Positions 25,410 through 34,377 of a DNA stretch of 64,000 nucleotides are shown here, piece by piece; position 1 is the first letter of the stretch; the number at the start of each line of letters is the position of its first letter. Position numbers and translations under genes: made by a program. Where the stretch lies: contig NZ_WIBJ01000006.1 of the NCBI RefSeq assembly GCF_009495755.1, positions 62,001 to 126,000 of the forward strand, in the 5' to 3' direction. This stretch comes from Flavobacterium sp. LMO8. Lineage in GTDB: Bacteria; Bacteroidota; Bacteroidia; Flavobacteriales; Flavobacteriaceae. The notes under the pieces were generated by a model that saw nothing but the letters and a program-made list of their open reading frames with translations, ran no database searches and was not told where the DNA came from.

Positions 25410-26273
25410 ATGAAATTTTCACAAAGAATTGGTAAAGTACCCTCGATAAAACAGCTACAAATTGAATCACTCGACGATGACTTAAAAAATGGACTTTGGA
25501 ATGGACTGAAAATATATGTTCTTGACAATCTTTCTAAGCATGACAATTATGGAAACGATACAGAATTTGATGTTTTCTGTTCAATTCTTTGGCATAATTA
25601 TTATAAATTACCCATTGACACAATACCAAAATATGTTAGTAGTTCAGAACATTTTATTAGAGACACTTTTTACAAAGGACAATGGTACGAAACGTATGAC
25701 CTAATTGAGTTTATTGCAAACATTGACTCAAATTCTTTTAGTATTGATACATCTGAATTTAAAGAATTCTGTAATGGAATATTAGAAAGGGAATTTTCAG
25801 GTTATCGATTTATAAATGACAAGATTTCGCCGATTACAAATGAAAATGAAATTGCGGAAATTGAGAATGCCATAAATCAATCTGATCATTTTACATCATT
25901 AAGAGGAGCAAACATTCATCTAAAATCCGCATTAGAAAAACTTTCAGATAAAAAATCCCCTGATTATCGAAATTCGATTAAAGAATCTATTTCCGCAATT
26001 GAATCGGTAACAAAAGTAATCTCTGAAAATGCAAAGGATAGTTTAGGAGCAGCTCTTGACAAATTAAAAGGAAAGATTAAACTGCATCCTGCTTTAGAAA
26101 GAGGTTTTAAACAACTTTATGGCTACACCAGTGATAGTGATGGCATTAGACATGCATTAATGGAAGACCATAACTGTGATTTTGAAGACGCAAAGTATAT
26201 GCTTGTTTCAAGTAGCGCTTTTATAAACTATCTTATAATTAAAGCTAACAAATCTGGTGTAAAATTTAAATAA
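25410..26273 (+). CDS. AbiJ-NTD4-like, putative abortive-infection protein
   Basis: A 287-residue soluble protein. The N-terminal half (MKFSQRIGKVP, DDDLKNGLWNGLK, YKLPIDTIP, IRDTFYKGQWYETYDLIEF) matches the AbiJ N-terminal domain 4 type as I know it. The C-terminal half is a helical HEPN-like region with NSIKESISAIESVTKVI, ALDKLKGKI and DGIRHALMED. AbiJ proteins are linked to phage resistance by abortive infection, with HEPN domains often acting as RNases; a strict RX4-6H motif is not certain here. Both neighbours are accessory genes bounded by the same repeat, which supports a mobile defence-type gene. Confidence 0.7.
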   Translation: MKFSQRIGKVPSIKQLQIESLDDDLKNGLWNGLKIYVLDNLSKHDNYGNDTEFDVFCSILWHNYYKLPIDTIPKYVSSSEHFIRDTFYKGQWYETYDLIEFIANIDSNSFSIDTSEFKEFCNGILEREFSGYRFINDKISPITNENEIAEIENAINQSDHFTSLRGANIHLKSALEKLSDKKSPDYRNSIKESISAIESVTKVISENAKDSLGAALDKLKGKIKLHPALERGFKQLYGYTSDSDGIRHALMEDHNCDFEDAKYMLVSSSAFINYLIIKANKSGVKFK

Positions 26274-26280
26274 ATCCCAA

Positions 26281-26326
26281 CAGCGTGGATTACCGTTAGC
26301 GCTGATTTACAATCCGTGACAACAAA
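26281..26326 (+). repeat. Island repeat copy 2 with inverted flank
   Basis: Core at 26301-26326 (GCTGATTTACAATCCGTGAC then AACAAA), 27 bases after the AbiJ-type stop codon. CAGCG (26281-26285) pairs with CGCTG (26300-26304), and GGATT (26287-26291) pairs with AATCC (26311-26315), so two alternative hairpins are possible. Confidence 0.6.
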
Positions 26327-26368
26327 ATAAATATTAATTATCAACCAGATAATATAAGAATTACAAAA

Positions 26369-26509
26369 ATGACACAACAAATTTTATTTCTTATCGTAGT
26401 TTTAATTGGAGCCTATTATGCTCGAAAATACGGAAATAAAGCAAAACGTGACATTGAAAAATACAATCAGAATAAAGAACAAGATAAGATTAATAAGGAG
26501 CTTGATTAA
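26369..26509 (+). CDS. Small single-TM protein, 46 aa
   Basis: ATG at 26369 opens a 46-residue frame with a hydrophobic segment (ILFLIVVLIGAYYA) followed by a strongly charged tail (RKYGNKAKRDIEKYNQNK). It would be a type of tiny membrane-anchored protein. The repeat core starts 31 bases after its stop codon, the same placement as for the AbiJ-type gene, which makes a genuine cassette gene more likely. Function unknown. Confidence 0.5.
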   Translation: MTQQILFLIVVLIGAYYARKYGNKAKRDIEKYNQNKEQDKINKELD

Positions 26510-26514
26510 CCTTA

Positions 26515-26566
26515 CAGCATAGATTTCCAAAACCGATTGCGCTGAATTGCATTCCGTGCTCACAAA
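26515..26566 (+). repeat. Island repeat copy 3 with inverted flank
   Basis: Core at 26541-26566 (GCTGAATTGCATTCCGTGCT then CACAAA). CAGC at 26515-26518 pairs with GCTG at 26541-26544, repeating the layout of copy 2. Confidence 0.6.
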
Positions 26567-26573
26567 AAAACAC

Positions 26574-26604
26574 AAAATCCAACTCCACCACAAGTCGGAT
26601 TTTT
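26574..26604 (+). terminator. Intrinsic terminator at the right border of the island
   Basis: AAATCCAACT (26575-26584) pairs with AGTCGGATTT (26593-26602) with one mismatch, followed by Ts. The CGGATTT arm resembles that of the lpdA terminator at the left border. Confidence 0.6.
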
Positions 26605-26650
26605 CACTACATATCTTACAAATATCATGTAGTATCTGATTAAAAATCAC

Positions 26651-26658
26651 TATATTTG
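26651..26658 (+). promoter_or_regulatory. -7 element of the mla operon
   Basis: TATATTTG matches TAnnTTTG; the predicted RNA start near 26665 supports ATG 26678 over the in-frame TTG at 26666. Confidence 0.55.
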
Positions 26659-26677
26659 ATTGTAATTGCGATGCTTC

Positions 26678-27463
26678 ATGAAAAAATATTTCGCCAATCT
26701 TACTGAAGCTTTACAAAACTTTCTCATCGAAGTAGGAGAACTTTCTTACTTTGCAGGTCGCTTTTTCAAAGAATTTTGGAAACCGCCATACGAATTCAAA
26801 GAATTTTTACGTCAGTGTTTTTATATTGGAAATCGGTCTTTACTTTTAGTAAGTGTAACCGGATTTATAATTGGTGCCGTTTTTACTCTACAATCACGTC
26901 CTACACTACAAGAATTTGGTGCTGTTTCATGGATGGCTTCTATGGTAAGTGTTTCCATTATTAGAGAAATTGGTCCTATTATTACCGCTTTAATTTGCGC
27001 CGGTAGAATTGGTTCTGGCATTGGTGCCGAATTAGGCTCTATGAAAGTAACCGAACAAATTGATGCCATGGAAGTTTCGGGAACGAATCCATTTAAATAT
27101 TTAGTCATTACCCGAATTTTAGCGACCACATTGATGTTGCCTTTATTAGTTATTGTTGGCGATTTAATAGCTATTTACGGTTCCTTTTTAGTGGAAAACA
27201 TCAAAGGAAATGTCTCGTTTACTTTATACTTTAATCAAGTTTTTAATATTTTAGAATACAGCGATATTGTGCCGGCTACTCTTAAAACTTTCTTTTTTGG
27301 GTTTGCTATTGGACTAGTTGGATGTTTTAAAGGCTACAACTGTAAAAAAGGTACAGCTGGCGTTGGAAAAGCAGCCAATGCAGCGGTAGTTTATACATCT
27401 ATGTTGCTTTTTATTATTGACTTTGTGGCGGTTTTTGTTACTAATATTTTTTACGATATATAA
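26678..27463 (+). CDS. mlaE: MlaE-family phospholipid transport permease
   Basis: A 261-residue inner-membrane permease of the MlaE/YrbE family. It carries the family signature region IREIGPIITALICAGRIGSGIGAELGSMKV (in short: PIITALICAGRIGS followed by IGAELGSMKVTEQ), then EQIDAMEVSGTNPF, and five to six hydrophobic helices. With MlaF and MlaD it forms a complex moving phospholipids between the outer and inner membranes. The next gene, the ATPase, begins 2 bases after its stop. Confidence 0.93.
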   Translation: MKKYFANLTEALQNFLIEVGELSYFAGRFFKEFWKPPYEFKEFLRQCFYIGNRSLLLVSVTGFIIGAVFTLQSRPTLQEFGAVSWMASMVSVSIIREIGPIITALICAGRIGSGIGAELGSMKVTEQIDAMEVSGTNPFKYLVITRILATTLMLPLLVIVGDLIAIYGSFLVENIKGNVSFTLYFNQVFNILEYSDIVPATLKTFFFGFAIGLVGCFKGYNCKKGTAGVGKAANAAVVYTSMLLFIIDFVAVFVTNIFYDI

Positions 27464-27465
27464 CC

Positions 27466-28218
27466 ATGAAAACAAATTCAACTTCAAAAAATGCGATTAT
27501 TACTATCAAAGACTTACATAAAAGTTTTGGTAGCAACGTAGTTTTGGATGGTTTTGATTTGGAACTGTATGAAGGCGAAAATTTAGTGGTCATGGGAAAA
27601 TCAGGTTCTGGAAAATCAGTAATGATAAAATGTGTGATTGGCTTAGAACAACCCAATAGCGGTTCTATTTTAGTGATGAATCAGGAAATCAATAATTTAG
27701 AACGAGAAGATTTAGATGAATTACGTACTGAAATCGGCTTTCTATTTCAAGGAAGCGCCTTGTATGATTCGATGTCGGTTCGAGAAAACTTAGAATTTCC
27801 TTTACGTCGTCACACGAAAAAATTTGGAATTATTGAAGATACAACTCCTTTGGTGATGGAAGCTTTAGAAAGCGTAGGTTTAGCACACGCCATCGATTTA
27901 ATGCCAAACGAACTTTCGGGCGGTATGAAACGTAGAATTGCTTTAGCCAGAACGTTGATTTTAAAACCAAAAATTATCTTATATGACGAACCCACAACGG
28001 GTTTAGACCCAATTACATCTAAAGAAATTGTACTTTTGATGAATTCGGTACAAAAAAAATACAACACCTCTTCTATCATCATTACACATGATGTAGATTG
28101 TGCCAAAGTAATTGCCAATCGCATGATTTTGTTAATAGACGGAGTAAATTATATAGAGGGAACGTTTGGCGAATTATCAAGCTCAAGCGATCCTAAAGTG
28201 CAAGCGTTTTTTAAATAA
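27466..28218 (+). CDS. mlaF: MlaF-family ABC ATPase
   Basis: A 250-residue ATPase subunit. Walker A is GKSGSGKSVMIK, the signature LSGGMKRRIALART, and Walker B ILYDEPTTGLDP, followed by a HDV switch histidine (ITHDVDCAK). The LSGGMKRR form is characteristic of MlaF/Ttg2A proteins. It lies between mlaE and mlaD in the usual order and drives the transport cycle. Confidence 0.94.
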   Translation: MKTNSTSKNAIITIKDLHKSFGSNVVLDGFDLELYEGENLVVMGKSGSGKSVMIKCVIGLEQPNSGSILVMNQEINNLEREDLDELRTEIGFLFQGSALYDSMSVRENLEFPLRRHTKKFGIIEDTTPLVMEALESVGLAHAIDLMPNELSGGMKRRIALARTLILKPKIILYDEPTTGLDPITSKEIVLLMNSVQKKYNTSSIIITHDVDCAKVIANRMILLIDGVNYIEGTFGELSSSSDPKVQAFFK

Positions 28219-28225
28219 TGGAAAA

Positions 28226-29200
28226 ATGGAAAAATCAAATTCACAAAAAATACAACTCGGAATCTTTGTCATTATTGGAACATTAGTTTTCTTAGCCGCG
28301 ATATATTTTGTTGGAAACAAGCAAAACATGTTCGGAAACACGTCTAACTTAAAAGCCGTTTTTGCTAATGTAAACGGATTACAACCAGGCAACAATGTCC
28401 GTTATGCTGGAATTGATATTGGCACCGTAACCGAAATCGAAATGATAAACGACTCCACAATTAATATAAACATGTTAATTGATAATAAAATAATGCATCA
28501 TATTCAAAAAAATGCCGTGGCTACTATTAGTTCAGATGGTTTGGTTGGAAACATGATTGTTAACATTATTCCAGGCAAAGGTGTCGCAAAAAAGGTTGAG
28601 AATGGTGATACAATTCAATCTTACAGTCGCATTGGAACTGATGCTATGCTGGAAACATTAAATGAAACCAATAAAAATGCGGCACTTTTAACAGCCGACT
28701 TATTGAAAATAACTAACGAAATCAATCAAGGAAAAGGAACGGTTGGTACTTTATTAAAAGATAGTGTCATGTCGAGAGACTTGATAGAAACAATTCATAA
28801 TTTGAAAGAAACTTCTTTGGGAACTGTAAAATCAATTGATAATTTAAATCATTTGATACTTTCTTTAAATCAAAAAGACAATGTAATTGGGGTTTTAAAT
28901 GATAAAGATGTGGCAGTAAAAATGAAAAACATCATTACCAATTTAGAAAAATCAAGTGCCGAAATTGATAAAGTAGTAACCAATTTAAACGCAACCGTTG
29001 TAAACATAAAAGACGGAAAAGGTGCGTTGAATTATTTATCAAATGATGAAAAATTGGTTAAAAAAATAGATTCAACCATGACGAATTTAAACGATGCCAG
29101 TGGAAAGCTTAACGAAAATTTAGAAGCGTTGAAACACAACTTTTTGTTTAGAGGTTATTTTAAGAAACAAGCTAAGGAGAAAGCGAAGCAAGGAAAATAG
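28226..29200 (+). CDS. mlaD: MlaD-family MCE protein
   Basis: A 324-residue protein with one N-terminal transmembrane helix (LGIFVIIGTLVFLAAIYFVG) and an MCE domain (FANVNGLQPGNNVRYAGIDIGTV shown in part as NGLQPGNNVRYAGIDIG). A long helical C-terminal region with repeated NLN/TNLN wording follows, likely coiled coil. It would present lipids in the periplasm to MlaE. The frame is open from 28166 inside mlaF, but ATG 28226 gives the normal N-terminus and lies 7 bases after the mlaF stop. Confidence 0.92.
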   Translation: MEKSNSQKIQLGIFVIIGTLVFLAAIYFVGNKQNMFGNTSNLKAVFANVNGLQPGNNVRYAGIDIGTVTEIEMINDSTININMLIDNKIMHHIQKNAVATISSDGLVGNMIVNIIPGKGVAKKVENGDTIQSYSRIGTDAMLETLNETNKNAALLTADLLKITNEINQGKGTVGTLLKDSVMSRDLIETIHNLKETSLGTVKSIDNLNHLILSLNQKDNVIGVLNDKDVAVKMKNIITNLEKSSAEIDKVVTNLNATVVNIKDGKGALNYLSNDEKLVKKIDSTMTNLNDASGKLNENLEALKHNFLFRGYFKKQAKEKAKQGK

Positions 29201-29233
29201 TTATTGAAGTAAATAGCTGTTGTAACAAGTTTT

Positions 29234-29671
29234 TTATTCAGAAAAGTCAAAACCATACATAAATTCATTAAGTAGACCTCCTGAACTTTCTAATCCAACG
29301 ATATCCATTAGCTCTTCGTAATAAGTGCATATTCTTTCACGATTTTCTGTATCTAATTCTAAATATATTTTTGAGAATCTATCTAAGCCTTTTTCAATTG
29401 CATTTTGGTATTCATTATCAGAAGCAATTCCTTTAATCGCAACATTTTGAAAATCTTTAGCCGATTCATTTATCAATTCGGTTAATATTGGTTTCAATTT
29501 TTCGTCTCCAATTCCAGGGTAAAATATTTTCGAATCAGGTAAAAATTTTTCTTTTGAAATAAATTCTTCAAACTTACTCATAGCGGTTTTTGGAGTGTTA
29601 ATTTTATTTTGACCACATGAATTAAATGTGGTTAAAAAGATAATTGAAATTAAAAAAGTAAACTTTTTCAT
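29234..29671 (-). CDS. DUF4844-like lipoprotein
   Basis: A 145-residue lipoprotein (lipobox FNSC, Cys19) with a helical domain. The C-terminal block DIVGLESSGGLLNEFMYGF and the ENRERICTYYEELMD segment resemble DUF4844, identified from memory and not by a search. The function is unknown. It is convergent with mlaD and separated from cmk by a gap containing a TCGAAATAAC-type repeat. Confidence 0.65.
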   Translation of the reverse strand: MKKFTFLISIIFLTTFNSCGQNKINTPKTAMSKFEEFISKEKFLPDSKIFYPGIGDEKLKPILTELINESAKDFQNVAIKGIASDNEYQNAIEKGLDRFSKIYLELDTENRERICTYYEELMDIVGLESSGGLLNEFMYGFDFSE

Positions 29672-29734
29672 TTAGTTGGTTATATAATTTATTACAACTA
29701 TAAATATATCAATTTTTATATAATTTATTTAATC

Positions 29735-29770
29735 TGTTCGCTACGTTCAAGTCTCCTCCGTCGAAATAAC
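29735..29770. repeat. Degenerate TTCGnnACG-type dispersed repeat
   Basis: GTTCGCTACGTTCAAGTCTC followed by CTCCGTCGAAATAAC. It belongs with the GTCGAGCGTAGTCGA element at 54555 and the inverted repeat at 56330. Confidence 0.4.
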
Positions 29771-29779
29771 AAAATGGAT

Positions 29780-30463
29780 TTACAATTTCTCCTTCACTAA
29801 ATTCAAAACAATCTCAAATTGTTCTTTTTTACTTAGCGACGAATTATCAATTTCAATAGCATCATCTGCTTTTACTAAAGGAGAATCTTCTCTATGCGTA
29901 TCAATATAGTCGCGCTCTTCTACGTTTTGAAGTACGTCTTCGAAAGTAATGTGTTGCCCTTTTTCTACCAATTCGTCAAAACGGCGTTGCGCTCTGGTTT
30001 TTGAACTTGCTGTCATAAATAATTTCAGTTCAGCATCAGGAAAAACTACGGTTCCAATGTCTCTTCCATCCATCACAATACCTTTGTCTTTTCCCATGGC
30101 TTGTTGTTGCTCTACTAATTTAGCACGCACTTCAGAAATTTCGGCTACTTTACTTACCATACGAGAAACTTCAATTGTACGGATAGGGTTTTCAATGTTT
30201 TCATTGTTCAAATACATTTCAGCAAATCCTAAATTCGGATTAAATTGAAAACGCAAATTGATATTGGGTAATTGAGCGACCAAACCTGCTTTATCTAAAT
30301 GCGTTTCAGAAACCAAGTCATGTTGCATAGCAAAATAGGCCACCGCGCGATACATCGCACCTGTATCTACATATACGTAACCCAATGCTGCAGCCAATTG
30401 CTTAGCCAATGTACTTTTTCCTGTTGACGAAAAACCGTCTATTGCTATGGTAATTTTTTTCAT
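29780..30463 (-). CDS. cmk: (d)CMP kinase
   Basis: A 227-residue nucleoside monophosphate kinase that phosphorylates CMP and dCMP. The P-loop is IDGFSSTGKST, followed by YVDTGAMYRAVAY (CMP binding), MDGRDIGTVVFPDA (Arg/Asp nucleotide contacts) and the RAQRRFDEL lid. The P-loop departs from the usual GPxGxGKS by FSSTGKS, as is seen in Bacteroidota. A GTG four codons upstream lies in a dispersed repeat (30470-30497), so ATG 30463 is preferred. It follows porQ on the same strand. Confidence 0.95.
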   Translation of the reverse strand: MKKITIAIDGFSSTGKSTLAKQLAAALGYVYVDTGAMYRAVAYFAMQHDLVSETHLDKAGLVAQLPNINLRFQFNPNLGFAEMYLNNENIENPIRTIEVSRMVSKVAEISEVRAKLVEQQQAMGKDKGIVMDGRDIGTVVFPDAELKLFMTASSKTRAQRRFDELVEKGQHITFEDVLQNVEERDYIDTHREDSPLVKADDAIEIDNSSLSKKEQFEIVLNLVKEKL

Positions 30464-30469
30464 ATGTTT

Positions 30470-30497
30470 TGCCACGAAGACGCAAAAGCGCTAAGTT
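30470..30497. repeat. GCCACGAAGACGCAAA-type dispersed repeat
   Basis: GCCACGAAGACGCAAAAGCG directly upstream of cmk is the reverse-complement style of the CTTTGCGTCTTTGCG elements at 22906 and 43833. Confidence 0.5.
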
Positions 30498-30624
30498 TTA
30501 TCATTATTAAATCTATTGACTTTTATTTAAACATATAAGTCATATAAGTTTTTTAAGTATCCTTTGTGAATAATTAAGATCATTTAAGCTAATCACTAAT
30601 TACTTTTCACTAATCACTCAATTT

Positions 30625-31644
30625 CTACTCCAAATCAATCGTTAAACCAAACAAACTTGTGTTAGCTGCCACGGTATATCTAGAATACGAATAATCAAAT
30701 TTAACTTTTCCAAAACGCAATCCAAAACCTGCAGAAATTCCAGAAAAATGACGTTGTTCTAAAATTCTCAATTCTTCGCTTCTTCTAAAATTGTATCCTA
30801 ATCGAATATTAAAACCTTTTTCTGGAAACAATTCGGCACCCAAAATCACATGTCGCAAAGCATTATTAAAAAAAGATACTTTTTCTTCTTCCGAACCTCC
30901 ATCTAAACTGCCTTCCGCCCTATTTGGATTAGAAAAAGCAATATTCCATTGTTGCAAATTTTCAAAAGTCATGTGCCAACGAATTGGGACATTCTCCATT
31001 AATTGCGAAATTCCAGCATCTATCGCTAGCGGAAGCTTCTCATTCGTATCTTGATACGGCTTAATTTGAAATCCTAAGTTTCGAACCGTTAAACCATAAT
31101 TGATATCATTATCGTAATCCACATACAAAAAGCCTAAATCTACTGCAGCTCCCCAAGAATTGTAACTTTCTAAAGTTGACGAAATTAATTTAGCATTAGC
31201 GCCTACAAACATATCGGTCCAAGGAATGTTGTAAGCATATCCAAATGATAAGGCCGCTTCACTTCCTGTAAAATCGGAAGTCAAATTACCTAATTCGTCT
31301 CTTCCTTCAAAAGTTCCATAATTAACATAACTTATTCCGGCATGAAATGTTTGCAAATGGCGGTCGTAGGTATACGCATATGCAGCAGTTCCATAAGTAA
31401 CTTCCCCAAAATAACTTCCATAATTTACTGATAATCGCTTGTGCATTTCGGCATTAATTGTAGCTGGATTATAAAACGCTTGATTTACGTCATAATCCAC
31501 AACAGTAACCGTTTTTCCTCCTAAAGCAGCTTGTCGTGGTGATTGTGCTAAGTTCAAAAACTGATATACTGCTTGACCTCCTATTTGGCTAAAAGATGCA
31601 GCCGATAGTAGAAATAAAAAAAGGAATAAGAGTTTTCTTAGCAT
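30625..31644 (-). CDS. porQ: Type IX secretion system protein PorQ
   Basis: A 339-residue outer-membrane beta-barrel protein with a signal peptide (LFLFLFLLSAASFSQ). The mature start IGGQAVYQFLNLAQSPRQAALGG is a clear PorQ hallmark (shown in short as VYQFLNLAQSPRQAALGG), and the rest alternates in beta-strand fashion, ending TSLFGLTIDLE. PorQ is an accessory T9SS component, in the PorU/PorV/PorZ surface-attachment group in Porphyromonas. The gene lies upstream of cmk on the same strand, and T9SS cargo is encoded 14 kb away. Confidence 0.93.
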   Translation of the reverse strand: MLRKLLFLFLFLLSAASFSQIGGQAVYQFLNLAQSPRQAALGGKTVTVVDYDVNQAFYNPATINAEMHKRLSVNYGSYFGEVTYGTAAYAYTYDRHLQTFHAGISYVNYGTFEGRDELGNLTSDFTGSEAALSFGYAYNIPWTDMFVGANAKLISSTLESYNSWGAAVDLGFLYVDYDNDINYGLTVRNLGFQIKPYQDTNEKLPLAIDAGISQLMENVPIRWHMTFENLQQWNIAFSNPNRAEGSLDGGSEEEKVSFFNNALRHVILGAELFPEKGFNIRLGYNFRRSEELRILEQRHFSGISAGFGLRFGKVKFDYSYSRYTVAANTSLFGLTIDLE

Positions 31645-31710
31645 TTTTTGGTGTTAATCTTACATATAACGCAACTGCGAAGATAAAATTATATCAGTTA
31701 GTAAACAAAA

Positions 31711-31749
31711 AAAGAACTCTCAATAAGTAATTTATTGAGAGTTCTTTTT
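31711..31749. terminator. Strong intrinsic terminator between lon and porQ
   Basis: AAAGAACTCTCAATAA pairs with TTATTGAGAGTTCTTT over about 16 bp with a five-base loop, flanked by A- and T-runs. It ends the minus-strand lon transcript. Confidence 0.9.
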
Positions 31750-31764
31750 GATATTATATTGAAA

Positions 31765-34227
31765 TTACTTTTTGGTTTCTAAAACTTTAGCGTTTTTGAC
31801 CTTTTGATTCGTAATGGCAATATCTAAAACTTCGCTCATTTTATCCACATAATGAAACGTTAAACCTTCAATGTAGTTTGGTTTGATTTCCTCAATATCA
31901 CGTTTATTTTCTTTACATAGAATAATTTCTTTGATATTCGCTCTCTTAGCTGCTAAGATTTTTTCTTTGATACCACCAACAGGTAATACTTTTCCACGAA
32001 GCGTGATTTCGCCTGTCATGGCAATGTTTTTCTTGATTCTTTTTTGAGTGAATGAAGAAACCATTGAGGTTAACATTGCAATTCCGGCACTTGGTCCGTC
32101 TTTTGGCGTTGCTCCTTCTGGAACGTGAATGTGTATGTTGTAATTGTTTAAAACTTCTGGAACTATTCCTAAAAATTCTGCGTTAGCGCGAATGTACTCC
32201 AATGCAATCGTAACCGATTCTTTCATGACAATTCCTAAATTCCCAGTCATGGTCATGGCTCCTTTTCCTTTCGAAATTAAAGATTCGATAAACAAAATAT
32301 CACCACCAACAGATGTCCAAGCTAAACCTGTCACAACTCCTGCTACATCATTGTTTTCGTATTTATCGCGCTCCATTCGTGGCGATTTTAATACTTCTAA
32401 AATATCAGCATCGGAAACTTTTACGTTATAAGTTTCGTCCATTGCAATTGATTTTGCAGCATGACGCACTACTTGAGCAATTTTTTTCTCTAAACCACGC
32501 ACACCTGATTCACGAGTGTAACCTACAACGATTTTTTCTAATTGTTTTTTTCCAATTTGTAAATCTTTAGTCGTTAATCCGTGTTCTTTTAATTGTTTTG
32601 GTAATAAGTGCGTTTTAGCAATTTCAATTTTTTCTTCGATTGTATAACCTGTCATTTCGATGATTTCCATACGGTCACGAAGTGCTGGTTGAATTGGAGA
32701 TAAACTATTGGAAGTTGCAATGAACATTACTTTTGATAGATCGTAGCCTAATTCCAAGAAATTATCATGGAATTCTTTGTTTTGTTCTGGATCTAAAACT
32801 TCTAACAAAGCCGAAGATGGATCACCATTATGACTCGAAGATAATTTATCAATCTCATCTAAAACAAATACCGGATTTGATGTTTTCGCTTTTTTAATGT
32901 TTTGAAGAATTCGTCCTGGCATCGCACCAATATAGGTTTTTCGATGACCACGAATTTCTGCTTCATCACGCAAACCGCCTAATGACATTCTGATGTATTC
33001 TCTACCTAATGCTTCGGCAACTGACTTTCCAATTGAGGTTTTTCCCACACCTGGAGGTCCGTATAAACAAAGAATTGGCGATTTCATGTCGTTACGCAAT
33101 TTTAAAACTGCTAAATGTTCAATAATACGTTTTTTTACTTCTTCTAATCCGTAATGGTCTCTGTCGAGAATTTTTTGAGCACGTTTTAAATCGAAATTAT
33201 CTTTGGTAAACTCGTTCCAAGGCAATTCTAAAAACAACTCAATATAATTACGTTGGATACCAAAATCAGGTGAATTTGGATTCGTACGTTGCAATTTTGA
33301 TAATTCTTTTTCGAAATGCTTTGCTGTTTTTTCGTCCCATTTTTTCTTTAAACCTTTAGCACGCATTTCTTCAATTTCGGCTTCATACGAAACGCCACCC
33401 AATTCTTCTTGAATGGTTTTCATTTGTTGCTGTAAGAAATATTCGCGTTGTTGTTGGTCTAAATCAAAACGCACTTTAGACTGAATATCGTTGCGAACTT
33501 CTAATTTTTGAAGCTCTAAGTTCATGAAACGTAAAGTTTCAAGTGCTCTGTCTTTTAAATTTGGAATCGAAAGTAACTTTTGCTTTTCTTCAACTGAAAG
33601 ATTCATGTTAGAAGAAACAAAATTGATTAAAAACGGATTACTTTCAATGTTTTTAATAGCAAAAGTAGCCTCTGTTGGAATATTTGGACTTTCCTTAATA
33701 ATTTGGATAGCCAATTCTTTAATGGACTCTATAATAGCCTTAAACTCAAGGTTTTTACTTGAAGGACGAACTTCTTTTACTTCTTTTATCCTAGCTCTTA
33801 AATAAGGTTCTTCTTGTGTGAATTCTTCAATTTCAAAGCGCTTTTTTCCTTGTAGTATTACCGTTGTATTACCATCAGGCATTTTTAAAACCCTCATAAT
33901 TCTGGCTACAGTACCTATATGATGAACATCATTTGGTGTTGGCTCTTCAACATTTTCGTCTATTTGAGAAACAACTCCAATAATTTTACCTTTTGCATTA
34001 GCATCATTAATTAATTTAATCGATTTATCTCGTCCAGCGGTAATTGGAATTACAACTCCCGGAAATAAAACCGTATTACGTAAAGGTAAAATAGCAATAT
34101 CATCAGGCAAAGCCTCGTTATTCATTTCTTCTTCATCTTCAGGAGTCATCAACGGAATCAATTCCGCATCTGGGTCCATTTCTTGAAGTGACAAATTGTC
34201 AAGCGCTAGTATTTTTTGATTTGGCAT
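31765..34227 (-). CDS. lon: ATP-dependent Lon protease
   Basis: An 820-residue cytoplasmic protease that degrades misfolded and regulatory proteins. The N-terminal substrate-binding domain begins near [19 protein letters not shown]. The AAA+ module has Walker [15 protein letters not shown] near residues 388-400, Walker [10 protein letters not shown], and the protease domain has the catalytic serine in DGPSAGIAM (Ser713) with a downstream Lys in [12 protein letters not shown]. The frame extends to 34275, but a full -7 element (TACCTTTG, minus strand 34284-34277) puts the RNA start after that codon, so ATG 34227 is chosen. Confidence 0.97.
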   Translation of the reverse strand: MPNQKILALDNLSLQEMDPDAELIPLMTPEDEEEMNNEALPDDIAILPLRNTVLFPGVVIPITAGRDKSIKLINDANAKGKIIGVVSQIDENVEEPTPNDVHHIGTVARIMRVLKMPDGNTTVILQGKKRFEIEEFTQEEPYLRARIKEVKEVRPSSKNLEFKAIIESIKELAIQIIKESPNIPTEATFAIKNIESNPFLINFVSSNMNLSVEEKQKLLSIPNLKDRALETLRFMNLELQKLEVRNDIQSKVRFDLDQQQREYFLQQQMKTIQEELGGVSYEAEIEEMRAKGLKKKWDEKTAKHFEKELSKLQRTNPNSPDFGIQRNYIELFLELPWNEFTKDNFDLKRAQKILDRDHYGLEEVKKRIIEHLAVLKLRNDMKSPILCLYGPPGVGKTSIGKSVAEALGREYIRMSLGGLRDEAEIRGHRKTYIGAMPGRILQNIKKAKTSNPVFVLDEIDKLSSSHNGDPSSALLEVLDPEQNKEFHDNFLELGYDLSKVMFIATSNSLSPIQPALRDRMEIIEMTGYTIEEKIEIAKTHLLPKQLKEHGLTTKDLQIGKKQLEKIVVGYTRESGVRGLEKKIAQVVRHAAKSIAMDETYNVKVSDADILEVLKSPRMERDKYENNDVAGVVTGLAWTSVGGDILFIESLISKGKGAMTMTGNLGIVMKESVTIALEYIRANAEFLGIVPEVLNNYNIHIHVPEGATPKDGPSAGIAMLTSMVSSFTQKRIKKNIAMTGEITLRGKVLPVGGIKEKILAAKRANIKEIILCKENKRDIEEIKPNYIEGLTFHYVDKMSEVLDIAITNQKVKNAKVLETKK

Positions 34228-34276
34228 AATAATATTTATGGTCTTTTTGTCAGTAATTGTAATTTGAAATACCATT

Positions 34277-34284
34277 CAAAGGTA
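34277..34284 (-). promoter_or_regulatory. -7 element of lon
   Basis: TACCTTTG on the minus strand matches TAnnTTTG and gives a leader of about 43 bases to ATG 34227. Confidence 0.5.
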
Positions 34285-34377
34285 CACAGAAAAGCGTTAT
34301 TCTATTGATAATCAAATCATAAAATAAATTTAAATAGCAATTTCAAGAGTAATAATTCAAGATGTATGCCAAGAGCA

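Noticed and set aside
24398..26677. Island as a prophage or insertion sequence remnant
   Set aside because: No integrase, transposase, phage structural gene or flanking target duplication is visible.
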